Below are positions 9,123 to 17,716 of a stretch of 64,000 nt of DNA, in pieces (position 1 is the stretch's first letter; every line of letters starts with the position of its first letter). The stretch is from Nioella ostreopsis (lineage in GTDB: Bacteria; Pseudomonadota; Alphaproteobacteria; Rhodobacterales; Rhodobacteraceae). The notes below the pieces were generated by a model. It saw only the letters and a program-made list of their open reading frames with translations, searched no databases and was not told the origin of the DNA. Where the stretch lies: contig NZ_RCIQ01000001.1 in the NCBI RefSeq assembly GCF_004000255.1, forward strand, positions 124,001 through 188,000, written 5' to 3'. The translations under genes were made by a program, and so were the position numbers.

Positions 9123-11536
9123 GACCCGGCCCTTTGCCCGCGCATTGCGCCGCCCGCAGGATCATAGGGCGATGGCGCGATGACCGTCGCCTTGCACTCC
9201 TGCCCGACGATATGGACGGTCAGGTCTGTGCCCTCTGCCGCCGCGCCCCGATCCACCATTGCCAGCGCCAGCGATTTCCCGACCGTGTGGCCATAGCCGC
9301 CGGAGGTCACGAACCCCACGCGCCTGCCGTCCTGCCACACCGGTTCATAGCCGCTGGCATCCGCGTCGGTCGCATCGACCTCCAGCGTGACGATCACCTG
9401 TCGGGCCCCCGCATCGCGCTCTGCCAAAGCCGCCTCGCGGCCGACGAAATCGCCCTTGTCCCAGGCGATCCAGCGATCCATGCCGGTCATGCCCGGCGTG
9501 TACCCTTGGGTGAACTCCGCCGACCAGATGCCGAAGCTCTTCTCCAACCGCAGGCTCAGCAGCGCATTGAACCCGACCTCGCGCAACCCGAGCCCGTCGC
9601 CTGCCTCCAGCAAGGCCCGGCGCAGCGCGATGTGATCGGCGGCGGAACAGTGGATCTCATACCCAAGCTCCCCCGCGACCGAGAGCCGCCCGATCTTCGC
9701 GCGCACCAACCCGACATCGAACGATCCGCAGCCCATGAAGGGCAGGTCGGCGACGGGTCCATCGGTCAACCGTTCCAGCACCTTCAGGCTGTTGGGACCG
9801 GAGAGCGAGAAGCCAACCGTCGCATCGGAGATATCGGCCACGGTCACATCCGCGCCCATGTGATCGGCGAACCAGCGCATGTGCCATTCACGCAGGTAGT
9901 AGCTGCCCATGATCCACCAGCTGCCATCGCCCCAGTTGAACACGGTGAGGTCACCCTTCAGCTTGCCCGTTTCGCTCAGCATCGGGGCCAGTCGCGCGCG
10001 GCCCGGGGCGGGCAGCTTCGACGCCATGATGTGATCGAGCCAGGCCTCGGCACCTGCCCCGGTCACTTCAAAGCGAGAGAAGGCCGATATGTCCAGTAGG
10101 CCAGCGGCCTCGCGCACCGCGCGGCATTCCTCGGCCACGATGGGGAAGGCGTTGGAGCGTTTGAGGGTTGGCGTTTCCTCGAACCCTTCGGGCGCAAAGT
10201 AGAGCGGCAGTTCCAGCCCGTAGCTCGCGCCCCACCGCGCCCCTGCCGCCGTCATCGCGTCATGGGCCGGGGCCATCTTCAACGGACGGCCTGCGGGCAG
10301 TTGCTCGTTCGGATAGGTCATCACAAACCGGCGGGTGTAGAACTGGCCGGTGGTTTCGCGGATGAAACGCTTGTTCTGCGCATAGTCGCCGAAGCGCGCC
10401 ACATCCATGCCGAAGACATCGGCCTCCGGCTCGCCATGGATCATCCATTCGGCCAGCGACTTGCCCACACCGCCGCCCTGAAGGAAGCCCGCCATCACGC
10501 CACAGGCGCACCAATAGCCCGGTTTGCCGCGCACCGGCCCGACCAGCGGGTTGCCATCGGGCGCGAAGGTGAATGCCCCGTTGACCCAGGTCTTGATGCC
10601 GACATTCTGCAAGGCGGGATAGCGTTCAAATCCAAGGATCAGTTCTTTCTCGATCCGATCGGGATCTTCCTGCTGGAGCTCGAACCCGTATTCCCAAGGC
10701 GCGCCATCCATCATCCAATGCTGGTGGTCGATCTCGTAAATGCCCAGCAACATGCCGTTCTGGTCCTGCCGCATATAGGTGAACCCTTCGAGATCGACCG
10801 TCAGCGGCATCTCCTTGTCCAGCGCGGCCACTTCCGGGATCGTGTCGGAGATCAGGTAGTGGTGATTGAGGGGAGAGACGGGCAGCTCGATCCCCGCCAT
10901 GCGGCCGACCTGCTTGGCCCAGAGACCGGCGGCATTGACGACATGTTCCGTATGGATCGTGCCCTTTTCGGTGACGACGTCCCATCCGTCCCGCGTCTGC
11001 ACCAGCTCCAGAACGCGGTTGTGCTCGATCACCTCGCCGCCATATTTGCGGGCCGCGCCAGCATAGGCATGCACCGTGCCCGTCGTATCGACATAGCCTT
11101 CGCGGTCGGCATACATGCCACCCAGAATGCCATGGGTCGACATCAGGGGATTCAGCTCTCCGGCTTCCTCGGCAGAGATCAGGTGAACATCGTCGATCCC
11201 GATGGACTGGAAGGTGCGATAGGCCGATTGCAGCCATTCCCACCGGTCGGGCGTGCCCGCCAGCGTCATGCCGCCGGTCATATGCATTCCAACCGATTGG
11301 CCCGATTCCTTCTCGATTTCGGTAAGCAGGTCGATGGTATAGGCCTGCAGCGCGGCAATATTCGGGTCCGCGTTCAGCGCGTGAAACCCTCCCGCCGCGT
11401 GCCAGCTGGACCCCGCCGTCAGCACTTTGCGTTCGATCAGGCAGACATCTTTCCAGCCGAATTTCGCGAGGTGGTAAAGCACCGAAGCCCCGACGACGCC
11501 ACCGCCGATGATCACGGCCCTGTAGTGAGATTTCAT
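9119..11536 (-). CDS. FAD-dependent dehydrogenase with GcvT domain (dimethylglycine/sarcosine dehydrogenase-like)
   Basis: An 805-residue, two-domain protein. Residues 1-400 are a DAO-type FAD domain: AVIIGGGVVGASVLYHLAKFG near the N-terminus, then SSWHAAGGFH, whose His is the usual covalent FAD site in dimethylglycine and sarcosine dehydrogenases. The C-terminal 370 residues are an FAO_M/GcvT folate-binding module (LDISAFSRFEVTGAGAEAWL, LRLEKSFGIWSAEFTQGYTPG). It should oxidatively demethylate an N-methyl amino acid and pass the one-carbon unit to tetrahydrofolate. It is the first gene of the operon; the promoter region carries TetR-like operators. N,N-dimethylglycine is the likely but unproven substrate. 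Confidence 0.9.
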   Translation of the reverse strand: MKSHYRAVIIGGGVVGASVLYHLAKFGWKDVCLIERKVLTAGSSWHAAGGFHALNADPNIAALQAYTIDLLTEIEKESGQSVGMHMTGGMTLAGTPDRWEWLQSAYRTFQSIGIDDVHLISAEEAGELNPLMSTHGILGGMYADREGYVDTTGTVHAYAGAARKYGGEVIEHNRVLELVQTRDGWDVVTEKGTIHTEHVVNAAGLWAKQVGRMAGIELPVSPLNHHYLISDTIPEVAALDKEMPLTVDLEGFTYMRQDQNGMLLGIYEIDHQHWMMDGAPWEYGFELQQEDPDRIEKELILGFERYPALQNVGIKTWVNGAFTFAPDGNPLVGPVRGKPGYWCACGVMAGFLQGGGVGKSLAEWMIHGEPEADVFGMDVARFGDYAQNKRFIRETTGQFYTRRFVMTYPNEQLPAGRPLKMAPAHDAMTAAGARWGASYGLELPLYFAPEGFEETPTLKRSNAFPIVAEECRAVREAAGLLDISAFSRFEVTGAGAEAWLDHIMASKLPAPGRARLAPMLSETGKLKGDLTVFNWGDGSWWIMGSYYLREWHMRWFADHMGADVTVADISDATVGFSLSGPNSLKVLERLTDGPVADLPFMGCGSFDVGLVRAKIGRLSVAGELGYEIHCSAADHIALRRALLEAGDGLGLREVGFNALLSLRLEKSFGIWSAEFTQGYTPGMTGMDRWIAWDKGDFVGREAALAERDAGARQVIVTLEVDATDADASGYEPVWQDGRRVGFVTSGGYGHTVGKSLALAMVDRGAAAEGTDLTVHIVGQECKATVIAPSPYDPAGGAMRGQRAGS

Positions 11537-11583
11537 CTTCTTCTCCCTTGCAGAAATCGGCTGCCCAAACCGGTGCCCGTTTC

Positions 11584-11603
11584 TCTAGACAACACTGTCT
11601 AGA
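11584..11603. promoter_or_regulatory. Perfect inverted repeat, likely TetR operator 1
   Basis: TCTAGACA-acac-TGTCTAGA: 8-bp arms with a 4-bp spacer, 48 bp upstream of the FAD/GcvT dehydrogenase start. It shares the GACA-N4-TGTC core with the site at 11731. Size and symmetry fit a TetR dimer. Confidence 0.6.
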
Positions 11604-11730
11604 TTCGTTCGTCAAGAGGCTTGCTCTTGCCGGAAAGCCAAGCCTAATCCTCGCTAGGGCCCTGTTTTATAATGGGTTTCCAAAGCGTCTCTGAAAGAGA
11701 TTGACGGAATCGCGGGGATGGAAAATTCTA

Positions 11731-11746
11731 TGGACAGTTGTGTCCA
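11731..11746. promoter_or_regulatory. Inverted repeat, likely TetR operator 2
   Basis: TGGACA-gttg-TGTCCA, extendable to 11727-11750 with one mismatched pair (TCTA...CAGA). It lies about 40 bp before the start of the divergent binding-protein gene and has the same GACA-N4-TGTC core as operator 1. Confidence 0.55.
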
Positions 11747-11787
11747 CAGAATCACGACACCCCGTTCAACAAGGGAGATCCCAGTCA

Positions 11788-13410
11788 ATGACCCGCAAGA
11801 CGCACCCCGTCGCAGCGCTCTACGCCCAAGAGTATGAGGCCGGACAGCTCAGTCGCCGCGAATTCCTGAGCCGCGCCACGATGCTAGGCGTATCGGCCAC
11901 CGCGGCCTATTCGATGATCGGGCTGACCATGCCCGCCCCGGCCCATGCGCAAGCGATGCGGGGCGGCACCCTGCGGGTGAACATGGAAACCAAGGCGCTG
12001 AAGGATCCGCGCCTGTGGGACTGGACGGAATATGCCAATTTCTGCCGTGGCTGGCTGGACTACCTGACCCAGTTCAACCGCGACGGCACCGTCACCGGCG
12101 CGCTGTGCGAAAGCTGGGAGGCTAACGAGGACGCCACCCAATACACCCTGCATCTGAGACAGGGGGTCAGCTGGAACAATGGCGATCCCTTTACCGCGTC
12201 CGACGTGGCCTTCAACCTTGAACGATGGGCCGACAGCACGGTCGAGGGCAATTCGATGGCCACCCGCGTGGGGGCCTTGCAGGATGCTGACACCAACCAA
12301 CTCGCCGAAGGCGCGGTGGTGGTTGTCGACGACCACACCCTTCAATTGAACCTGCAACGCCCGGACATCGCGATTATGGCAGCGTTGTCGGACTATCCGG
12401 CGGCTCTGGTCCACACCAGCTACACCGGCGGCGATCCCTCGGAAAATCCGGTTGGAACAGGGGCCTACCTGCCCGTGCATAACGAGGTCGGCGTGCTGCA
12501 GGTGCTGGAGCGCAACCCCGATCACGATTACTGGCGCGAAGGCGGCTGGCTGGACCGGATCGAGTTCATCGACCTCGGCACCGATATGGCGGCGGTCCTC
12601 GCCTCGGCGGATGCGGAGGATATCGACCTGACCTACCGCACCGATTCCGACTATGTCGCAGCCTTCGATTCCATCGGCTGGACCTCGACGGAAGCCGTTA
12701 CAGCCAACACGCTTGCGGTGCGGTTCAATCAGAACTCTGCACCCTTCGACAATCGCGACGTGCGCCGGGCTTTGCAGATGGCCGTGGACAATTCGACCAT
12801 CCTGCAACTGGGCATTGGCGGCCTGGGCCTTCTTGGCGAAAACCACCATGTCTGCCCGATCCACCCGGAATATGCTGAACTGCCGCCGCTTCAGGCCGAT
12901 CCCGAAGGGGCCATGGCCCTGCTGACCGAGGCGGGTCACGCGGATACGGTGTTTGAACTGATCTCGCTCGACACCGAATGGCAGTCCAACACCTGTTCGG
13001 CTGTCGCGGCCCAGATGCGCGACGCGGGCATAACGGTGGAACGCCGCATCATGCCCGGCGCGACCTTCTGGAACGGCTGGACGGAATATCCGTTCTCGGC
13101 CACGGAATGGGGTCCCCGTCCGCTTGGCGTTCAGGTGCTGGCGCTGGCCTATAAATCGGGCGTGCCCTGGAATGAATCGGGCTTTGCGAATGCGGAGTTC
13201 GATGCGCTGCTCGATCAGGCCATGGCCGTGGCCGATGCCGACGCACGGCGAGAGATCATGACCCGGATTCAGCAGATCATGCAGGAGGAAGGGGTGATGA
13301 TCCAACCCTACTGGCGGTCGGTCTTCAACCACTCCAACGGGCGTTTCGCCAATGTCGACGTGCACCCGTTCTACGAGCTTGCGGTTCATGACATTCATAT
13401 GATCGGCTGA
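11788..13410 (+). CDS. ABC transporter substrate-binding protein, family 5 (peptide type), Tat-exported
   Basis: 540 residues from the ATG at 11788, preceded by AAGGGAGAT; upstream in-frame codons run through the operator region and are not credible. A twin-arginine signal (SRREFL at residues 22-27, then a hydrophobic stretch ending PAHAQA) directs it to the periplasm. The mature part follows SBP_bac_5 layout (GGTLRVNMETKALKDPRLWD, SWNNGDPFTASDVAFNLERW, NRDVRRALQMAVDN). No permease or ATPase genes follow, so it is an orphan binding protein. Divergence from the methyl-amine operon with shared operators suggests it captures that operon's substrate for a transporter encoded elsewhere. Confidence 0.85.
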   Translation: MTRKTHPVAALYAQEYEAGQLSRREFLSRATMLGVSATAAYSMIGLTMPAPAHAQAMRGGTLRVNMETKALKDPRLWDWTEYANFCRGWLDYLTQFNRDGTVTGALCESWEANEDATQYTLHLRQGVSWNNGDPFTASDVAFNLERWADSTVEGNSMATRVGALQDADTNQLAEGAVVVVDDHTLQLNLQRPDIAIMAALSDYPAALVHTSYTGGDPSENPVGTGAYLPVHNEVGVLQVLERNPDHDYWREGGWLDRIEFIDLGTDMAAVLASADAEDIDLTYRTDSDYVAAFDSIGWTSTEAVTANTLAVRFNQNSAPFDNRDVRRALQMAVDNSTILQLGIGGLGLLGENHHVCPIHPEYAELPPLQADPEGAMALLTEAGHADTVFELISLDTEWQSNTCSAVAAQMRDAGITVERRIMPGATFWNGWTEYPFSATEWGPRPLGVQVLALAYKSGVPWNESGFANAEFDALLDQAMAVADADARREIMTRIQQIMQEEGVMIQPYWRSVFNHSNGRFANVDVHPFYELAVHDIHMIG

Positions 13411-13430
13411 ACCACAGTCAGCCAACAGAT

Positions 13431-13461
13431 CGACCGGGCCGCGTTTCTGGTGGCCCGGTCG
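13431..13461 (+). terminator. Hairpin after the binding-protein gene
   Basis: Perfect 10-bp arms CGACCGGGCC (13431-13440) and GGCCCGGTCG (13452-13461) with an 11-nt loop, 20 bp past the stop. It lacks a clear T-tract, so it may act as an mRNA-protecting 3' end as much as an intrinsic terminator. Confidence 0.5.
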
Positions 13462-13645
13462 CCTGGCTGCAAATTTGGGCTGTAACTGACGTGTTCAGTG
13501 ACTCGCGCCCTGACTTCCTGCCTGACCTTCCACGTCCCGCGAGGACTGCTACCGACCCGAAACAAACACTTAGGCCGCTGCTTCTGACTTCTTGTCTGAT
13601 TCCGTCCCCAAGTAGGTCGAAACCCCCTCTCCATATGCACGCCCG

Positions 13646-13678
13646 GTGTACGGGGGGTGTACAGGGGGTGTACGGGGG
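13646..13678 (+). repeat. Three tandem copies of an 11-bp G-rich unit
   Basis: Copies at 13646-13656, 13657-13667 and 13668-13678 read GTGTACGGGGG, GTGTACAGGGG, GTGTACGGGGG. The G runs directly precede a run of Cs that can fold back on the last copy. Confidence 0.8.
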
Positions 13679-13694
13679 GCACCCCCCTCTTTTC
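13674..13694 (+). terminator. G6/C6 hairpin followed by a T-rich stretch
   Basis: GGGGGG (13674-13679), CA, CCCCCC (13682-13687) then TCTTTTC. The loop is tight but a stem of 5 bp with a 4-nt loop is feasible; the T-rich tail makes this an intrinsic terminator candidate on the plus strand. Confidence 0.4.
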
Positions 13695-13756
13695 GGGCGT
13701 ATCCCGAACCCGCCCGGTAGTGGTTGCGCGTGCCACATGGTCTGATCACACGGCAA

Positions 13757-13790
13757 CCGGGGCGCGTGACGCACACGCCCCGGCTTTTGT
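13757..13790 (+). terminator. GC-rich hairpin with CTTTTGT tail
   Basis: CCGGGGCG (13757-13764) pairs with CGCCCCGG (13776-13783); an inner GTG/CAC pairing extends the stem past one mismatch. CTTTTGT follows, as in an intrinsic terminator on the plus strand. Confidence 0.5.
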
Positions 13791-13851
13791 CACCAGATGC
13801 CCGATCTCAACGCAGGAGGATCTCCACGGGCCGGCGCCCCGCAACTCTCGC

Positions 13852-14763
13852 TTACCGGTCTAGCATGAATTCCTTCAGCATATCGGCAAGGCGCTCCTCC
13901 GCTTCCAGGGCGAGGCTGTGGCCGCATTCTTCGAAGACTTCGGCTTTCTCGACGCCCGCCGACAGACGGGTCATCTGCTCTTCCACAAGCGGCCCGAAGA
14001 ACTCCGGTGCGCCGACGGTCATGATTGGAAGTGTCAGTTTTTCCTTGCGCAGGTCCCGCACGATGTCGGCGTTCCGGAAAGCGGCGCGATAGGTTTCAAG
14101 CGTTCCGCGCAAACCGCCGGGCGCCTTCAGGCAGGATACCCATTCGTTCATCGCCTCTTCGGTAATGGCGTTCGGGTTCCAGGTTTCCGCCTTGATCCAG
14201 AATTCCCAGAATTCCCGCTCCTTGCCGGAAATCAGCATTTCGGGAAGATGGGGGATCCAGAAGAACGGGATGTGCCAGACCCAGACACCGTTCTGGCGGA
14301 ACTGGGCCGAGATATTGTCAGGCGTGAAGAAAGAGGCCTCTTCCAAGCCTTCGCCGGACAGCAGCATCTCGCAAAATGACAGGGTCTTGACGCGGTCACG
14401 TTCGGTTGCGGCCAGAACATAGGCAAATTCCGCGCCGCGATCCTCACCATGGACGTGGAACCGGTCATGGCCGAGAAAGCTCATCAATTCCGCCAGATCG
14501 CGCGCATTCGCAAGGCTGTCATAGCCTTCGCTGACCGGCGGCTTGTCGGTATAGCCGAACCCGCGCAGGTCGGGGGCGACCACCGTGAAATGCCGGGTCA
14601 GCAGGGGGAAAAGCTTGTGCCAGTAGTAGCTGGTTTTGGGGGTGCCGTGGACCAGCAGCAGGGGCTCGCCCTGGCCCGCGGTAATGTAGTGCATGCGGAT
14701 GCCATTGACGCGGGCGCGCCCATGTTTGACCGGCGCGCCGGTGTGGTCGAAGACTTCAGCCAT
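13852..14763 (-). CDS. Alpha/beta hydrolase of the haloacetate dehalogenase / epoxide hydrolase type
   Basis: A 303-residue alpha/beta-hydrolase. The oxyanion-hole HGTPKTSYYWHKL (about 39-51), DLRGFGYTDKP (65-75), nucleophile elbow HGEDRGAEFAY with Asp108, and the distal FEECGHSLALE histidine are visible. An Asp nucleophile in a G-x-D-R-G-A elbow is typical of fluoroacetate/haloacetate dehalogenases and epoxide hydrolases and separates it from Ser esterases. It stands alone between convergent regions; the next gene upstream (glpD) ends about 70 bp before its start on the same strand, so it could be a third cistron of that operon. The substrate cannot be told from sequence by eye. Confidence 0.8.
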   Translation of the reverse strand: MAEVFDHTGAPVKHGRARVNGIRMHYITAGQGEPLLLVHGTPKTSYYWHKLFPLLTRHFTVVAPDLRGFGYTDKPPVSEGYDSLANARDLAELMSFLGHDRFHVHGEDRGAEFAYVLAATERDRVKTLSFCEMLLSGEGLEEASFFTPDNISAQFRQNGVWVWHIPFFWIPHLPEMLISGKEREFWEFWIKAETWNPNAITEEAMNEWVSCLKAPGGLRGTLETYRAAFRNADIVRDLRKEKLTLPIMTVGAPEFFGPLVEEQMTRLSAGVEKAEVFEECGHSLALEAEERLADMLKEFMLDR

Positions 14764-14832
14764 CTTTACTTCCTCCTGTCCCTGTTCGTGAAAACTGGCC
14801 CGGGCTGCGGATAGGGCCCGGGCGGTGTTCGG

Positions 14833-16500
14833 TCATCCTGCGGCCTTGCGCGGCGGGGCTTGTAGCGAGGCCCGGTAGCCCGAAGGTTGATCCAGCTCCA
14901 TCGCCGCGATTTCCCGGTGCTGCTGCTCGGCTGACCAGCCAAGCGCGGTGGCCGCGACGCGTGCGCATTCGGCAATCGCGTCGGATGTCAGCCGTCCCGA
15001 CATCGCGATCAGCGTGCGCCGGAGCAGCAGGTCGGCCAGAGTTCCTACGCGCTCGGTTTGGCACAGGGCGCAGAGTTCCTCGGTGGAATAGTCGGGCAGG
15101 CTGACGAGCATGGTCTCGCCCATGCAGGCGCGCGCGATGGACTCTGCCGTCGTGCCGTAGCGGGACAGAAGCGTGTCGATCCGGTCCCGGGCCAGCCCGG
15201 TTTCGGCGGCCACGCGGTCAATCCAGAGCGTCCGTGCCGCAGGGGTGCGGGGAAAGTCCCTGCCGCCGCCGATGGCCATGTCGGCCGTGTCGGTTCGACG
15301 CGTGACGCCGAGATGGCGCAGTACGCGCGACGTGGCTTCGGCGGAGAAGGCTCTGAATGTCGTCCACTTGCCGCCAATCAGGCACAGGACCGGGGTGGCC
15401 TGCCCGAAGCGCAGCTCCGCGATGGAGTGATCCCGCGTGACCAGTCCGATATCGCAATCGGCCCGGGGCAGGGGGCGTACCCCGCAGAATCGGTAGCGGA
15501 CGTGATCTTCGCGAAGGTCCAGATCGGGGAAAATCTGCCGCATCGCGGCCAGCATGTAGGACAATTCATCCGCGTCGCAGCGTGCGTCGTCCGGATCTTC
15601 GATCGGAACGTCCGTCGCCCCGACAAGGACGCGGCCCATGAAGGGATAGCAGAGGTTCACCCGCCCGTCGGCTGTTCCGAAATAGATCATGTGCCCGTTC
15701 AGCGCGCGGTACAGCTCCGGGTGATCTATGATGAGATGGGATCCCTTGGATCCGCCCATCAGCTTGCTGGCCAGTCCGAGATCGTGGTTAACGGAGTCGA
15801 TCCAGGCCCCGCCCGCATTCACGACAACCCTTGGGCGGACGGTGCAGAGCGTACCTTCATGGGTAAAGGTCACGCTGTCGCCCTGAACCGCGATGACCCG
15901 CGCGTGATTGAGCGCCCGAGACGCGGGATTGAGGGCCTCGCCATCGAGCACCAGTTCAAGACCAAGCCGCTCGGCATGGCTGAGCTGCCCTTCGTAGTAG
16001 AGACCTGCCGCAAAGATGCCAGCATCCAGCCCGGACACCCGCTGCTCCAGTGCCTTGCGCCCGAGCATCCTGTGAACCGGCATGGACCGGAACCGGTGAC
16101 CGAACACATCATAGAGGATCAGGCCAGCCCGCGTGATCAGCGATCCGCGGTCGGTCATTTTCGCAGGCAGGCCGAAAAACCGCTTTGCGGACGGCAGGAT
16201 GCCGGAAAAGCGCGATCTCAGGGGCAGGATGGTCGGCAGGGCGGACACGTAGTGCGGGGCGTTGGCCAGCAGGCGGTTCCGCTCCGTCAACGATTCCCGA
16301 ACCAGGCCGAACTCTCCTGTCTCCAGGTATTTCAGCCCGCCATGCATCAGCCGGGACGACGCGGCCGAAGCCCCGGCGCAGAAATCGTCCCGCTCCAGCA
16401 GCAGGCAGGTGACCCCCTGGGCGCAGAGATCGCGAAATGTCCCGCACCCGTTGATACCGCCCCCGATGATCAGGACATCGATTTCTTCTGCATCAGGCAT
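14833..16500 (-). CDS. glpD: FAD-dependent glycerol-3-phosphate dehydrogenase family protein (GlpD paralogue)
   Basis: A 555-residue GlpD-family protein: FAD site VLIIGGGINGCGTFRDLCAQG near residue 8, LMHGGLKYLETGEFGLV, FMGRVLVGATDVPIEDPD, and a C-terminal DAO_C helical domain. The family oxidises sn-glycerol-3-phosphate or related polyol phosphates (for example erythritol-4-phosphate by EryB) at the membrane, passing electrons to quinone. The start overlaps the upstream dehydrogenase by 8 bp. No glpK, glpF or glpR is near. Coupling to a kinase/ABC/SorC region suggests a polyol phosphate other than glycerol-3-P, which is an inference. Confidence 0.85.
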   Translation of the reverse strand: MPDAEEIDVLIIGGGINGCGTFRDLCAQGVTCLLLERDDFCAGASAASSRLMHGGLKYLETGEFGLVRESLTERNRLLANAPHYVSALPTILPLRSRFSGILPSAKRFFGLPAKMTDRGSLITRAGLILYDVFGHRFRSMPVHRMLGRKALEQRVSGLDAGIFAAGLYYEGQLSHAERLGLELVLDGEALNPASRALNHARVIAVQGDSVTFTHEGTLCTVRPRVVVNAGGAWIDSVNHDLGLASKLMGGSKGSHLIIDHPELYRALNGHMIYFGTADGRVNLCYPFMGRVLVGATDVPIEDPDDARCDADELSYMLAAMRQIFPDLDLREDHVRYRFCGVRPLPRADCDIGLVTRDHSIAELRFGQATPVLCLIGGKWTTFRAFSAEATSRVLRHLGVTRRTDTADMAIGGGRDFPRTPAARTLWIDRVAAETGLARDRIDTLLSRYGTTAESIARACMGETMLVSLPDYSTEELCALCQTERVGTLADLLLRRTLIAMSGRLTSDAIAECARVAATALGWSAEQQHREIAAMELDQPSGYRASLQAPPRKAAG

Positions 16501-17530
16501 TTTCGATCGCGACCTTTATCGCAGAACCGCTCTCGGCCACCTCGAAGGCGCGGGCCGTTTCTTCCAGCGGGAAGGTGTCGGTGATCAGCTGCGCCACGTT
16601 CAGCCGACCCGATGCCACCATGTCGAACGCATCGTCGAAGTTGCGTCGGCTGAGGCCGAAAGCGCCGGTCACGGTGATCTGGTTGTAGTGGATGGCGTTG
16701 ATGTCCATCTCGGACATGTCGCCTTTCGAGAAGCCGGCAAAGAGGCTGACACGCCCCCCATGCGCGGCCAGGTCTGTTGCCTGGCGGGCCAAGGCCGGGA
16801 CACCGATGGCGCAGATGACCACATCGGCCCCGCGCCCGTCGGTTTCGGCACGCACGCGATGCGCGACATCCTCTGATGTGGGGTCGATCACCACATCGGC
16901 CCCGAATTTCAAGGCTGCCTCGCGGCGGTTGGCATTGGGGTCGGATACCAGGATCCGCATGGCGCCGCGCAGTTTCGCCAGCAGGACATGCAGCAGACCG
17001 ATGGGCCCGGCTCCGACGATCACCACCACGTCCGCGAACCCGAGGTTGACCTGTTCCTGTCCGTTTAGGACGCAAGATAGCGGTTCGACCAGCGCGGCCT
17101 CTCCGAAGGTCATGGTTGCGGGCAACTTGCGGACATTTCCGGCGTCCACCGCCTTCGCGGGCACTCTGACATACTCCGCGAATCCACCGTCGATCTCATA
17201 GCCGAAATTCATGCCTTCCGCGCAGAGGTTCTCAGCGCCGCGCTTGCAGCGGTGGCACTGGCCGCAGGGAATCGCCGGGCAGAGACCAACGCGATCCCCG
17301 ACCGCGAATTCGGCGCGTCCACCAGTGTCGACGATGTCACCTGCAAACTCGTGACCGAGAATCGATGGGTAGCGTACCCCCATGGTCTTGCGTCCACGGA
17401 AGATCCGGATGTCGGTGCCGCAGACGGTGGCCACGCGCACTCGGATCAACAGGTCTCCAGGCGAAAGGGCTGGATCATTTGTTGAGTCGAGAGTAATTTT
17501 GTTCGGTTCATGCAGGATAGCGGCCTTCAC
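16493..17530 (-). CDS. Zinc-dependent medium-chain alcohol/polyol dehydrogenase
   Basis: 345 residues from a GTG at 17530, preceded by GGAG with 8-nt spacing; an upstream ATG would add a sequence unlike the family. Catalytic-zinc features: VCGTDIRIFRG (Cys) and GHEFAGD (His-Glu) near residues 36-65; structural zinc from the CGQCHRCKRGAENLC cluster. The Rossmann motif is VVIVGAGPIGLLHVLLAK. This is the sorbitol/threonine dehydrogenase type, oxidising a secondary alcohol with NAD(P)+. It leads a two-gene operon with the GlpD paralogue and is divergent from the sugar kinase; a palindrome and a TATAAA-like -10 lie in its promoter. Confidence 0.88.
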   Translation of the reverse strand: MKAAILHEPNKITLDSTNDPALSPGDLLIRVRVATVCGTDIRIFRGRKTMGVRYPSILGHEFAGDIVDTGGRAEFAVGDRVGLCPAIPCGQCHRCKRGAENLCAEGMNFGYEIDGGFAEYVRVPAKAVDAGNVRKLPATMTFGEAALVEPLSCVLNGQEQVNLGFADVVVIVGAGPIGLLHVLLAKLRGAMRILVSDPNANRREAALKFGADVVIDPTSEDVAHRVRAETDGRGADVVICAIGVPALARQATDLAAHGGRVSLFAGFSKGDMSEMDINAIHYNQITVTGAFGLSRRNFDDAFDMVASGRLNVAQLITDTFPLEETARAFEVAESGSAIKVAIENA

Positions 17531-17634
17531 ATTAGTAACTCCGATTGAGCGTTTGTCTAATTTTGCTACACCGCACCGCGCCCTAAATCCAGAAAAATCG
17601 CGCAAAACACTGCGGTAAATCGCTAAGTGTCTGA

Positions 17635-17661
17635 TTTATATGATGAACATATATGTTGACA
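17635..17661 (-). promoter_or_regulatory. Divergent promoter with operator-like palindrome
   Basis: The 186-bp gap between the divergent dehydrogenase and kinase genes holds a perfect 12-bp palindrome AACATATATGTT (17646-17657). On the minus strand a TATAAA (17640-17635) lies just downstream of it. The minus-strand segment CAACATATATGTTCATC resembles the promoter of the SAF-oxidoreductase operon (31443-31465). A SorC-family regulator from this region is the obvious candidate to bind. Confidence 0.5.
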
Positions 17662-17716
17662 CATTTACAAAAAAGCGCAAGTGTCAGGAACGAAGGATTT
17701 GGGAGGAGCCGCATCC

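Larger units (their letters stand above)
13411..13851. other. Intergenic region with hairpins and a G-rich tandem repeat
   Basis: No convincing gene on either strand; short frames here lack ribosome sites and family features. It holds three hairpin candidates (13431-13461, 13674-13694, 13757-13790, listed separately) and three head-to-tail copies of an 11-mer (gtgtacggggg-like, 13646-13678). It separates convergent genes, so terminators are expected. Confidence 0.6.

Noticed and set aside
13646-13678. Tandem repeats considered as a CRISPR array
   Set aside because: The units are 11 bp, contiguous and without spacers, and no cas gene is near.
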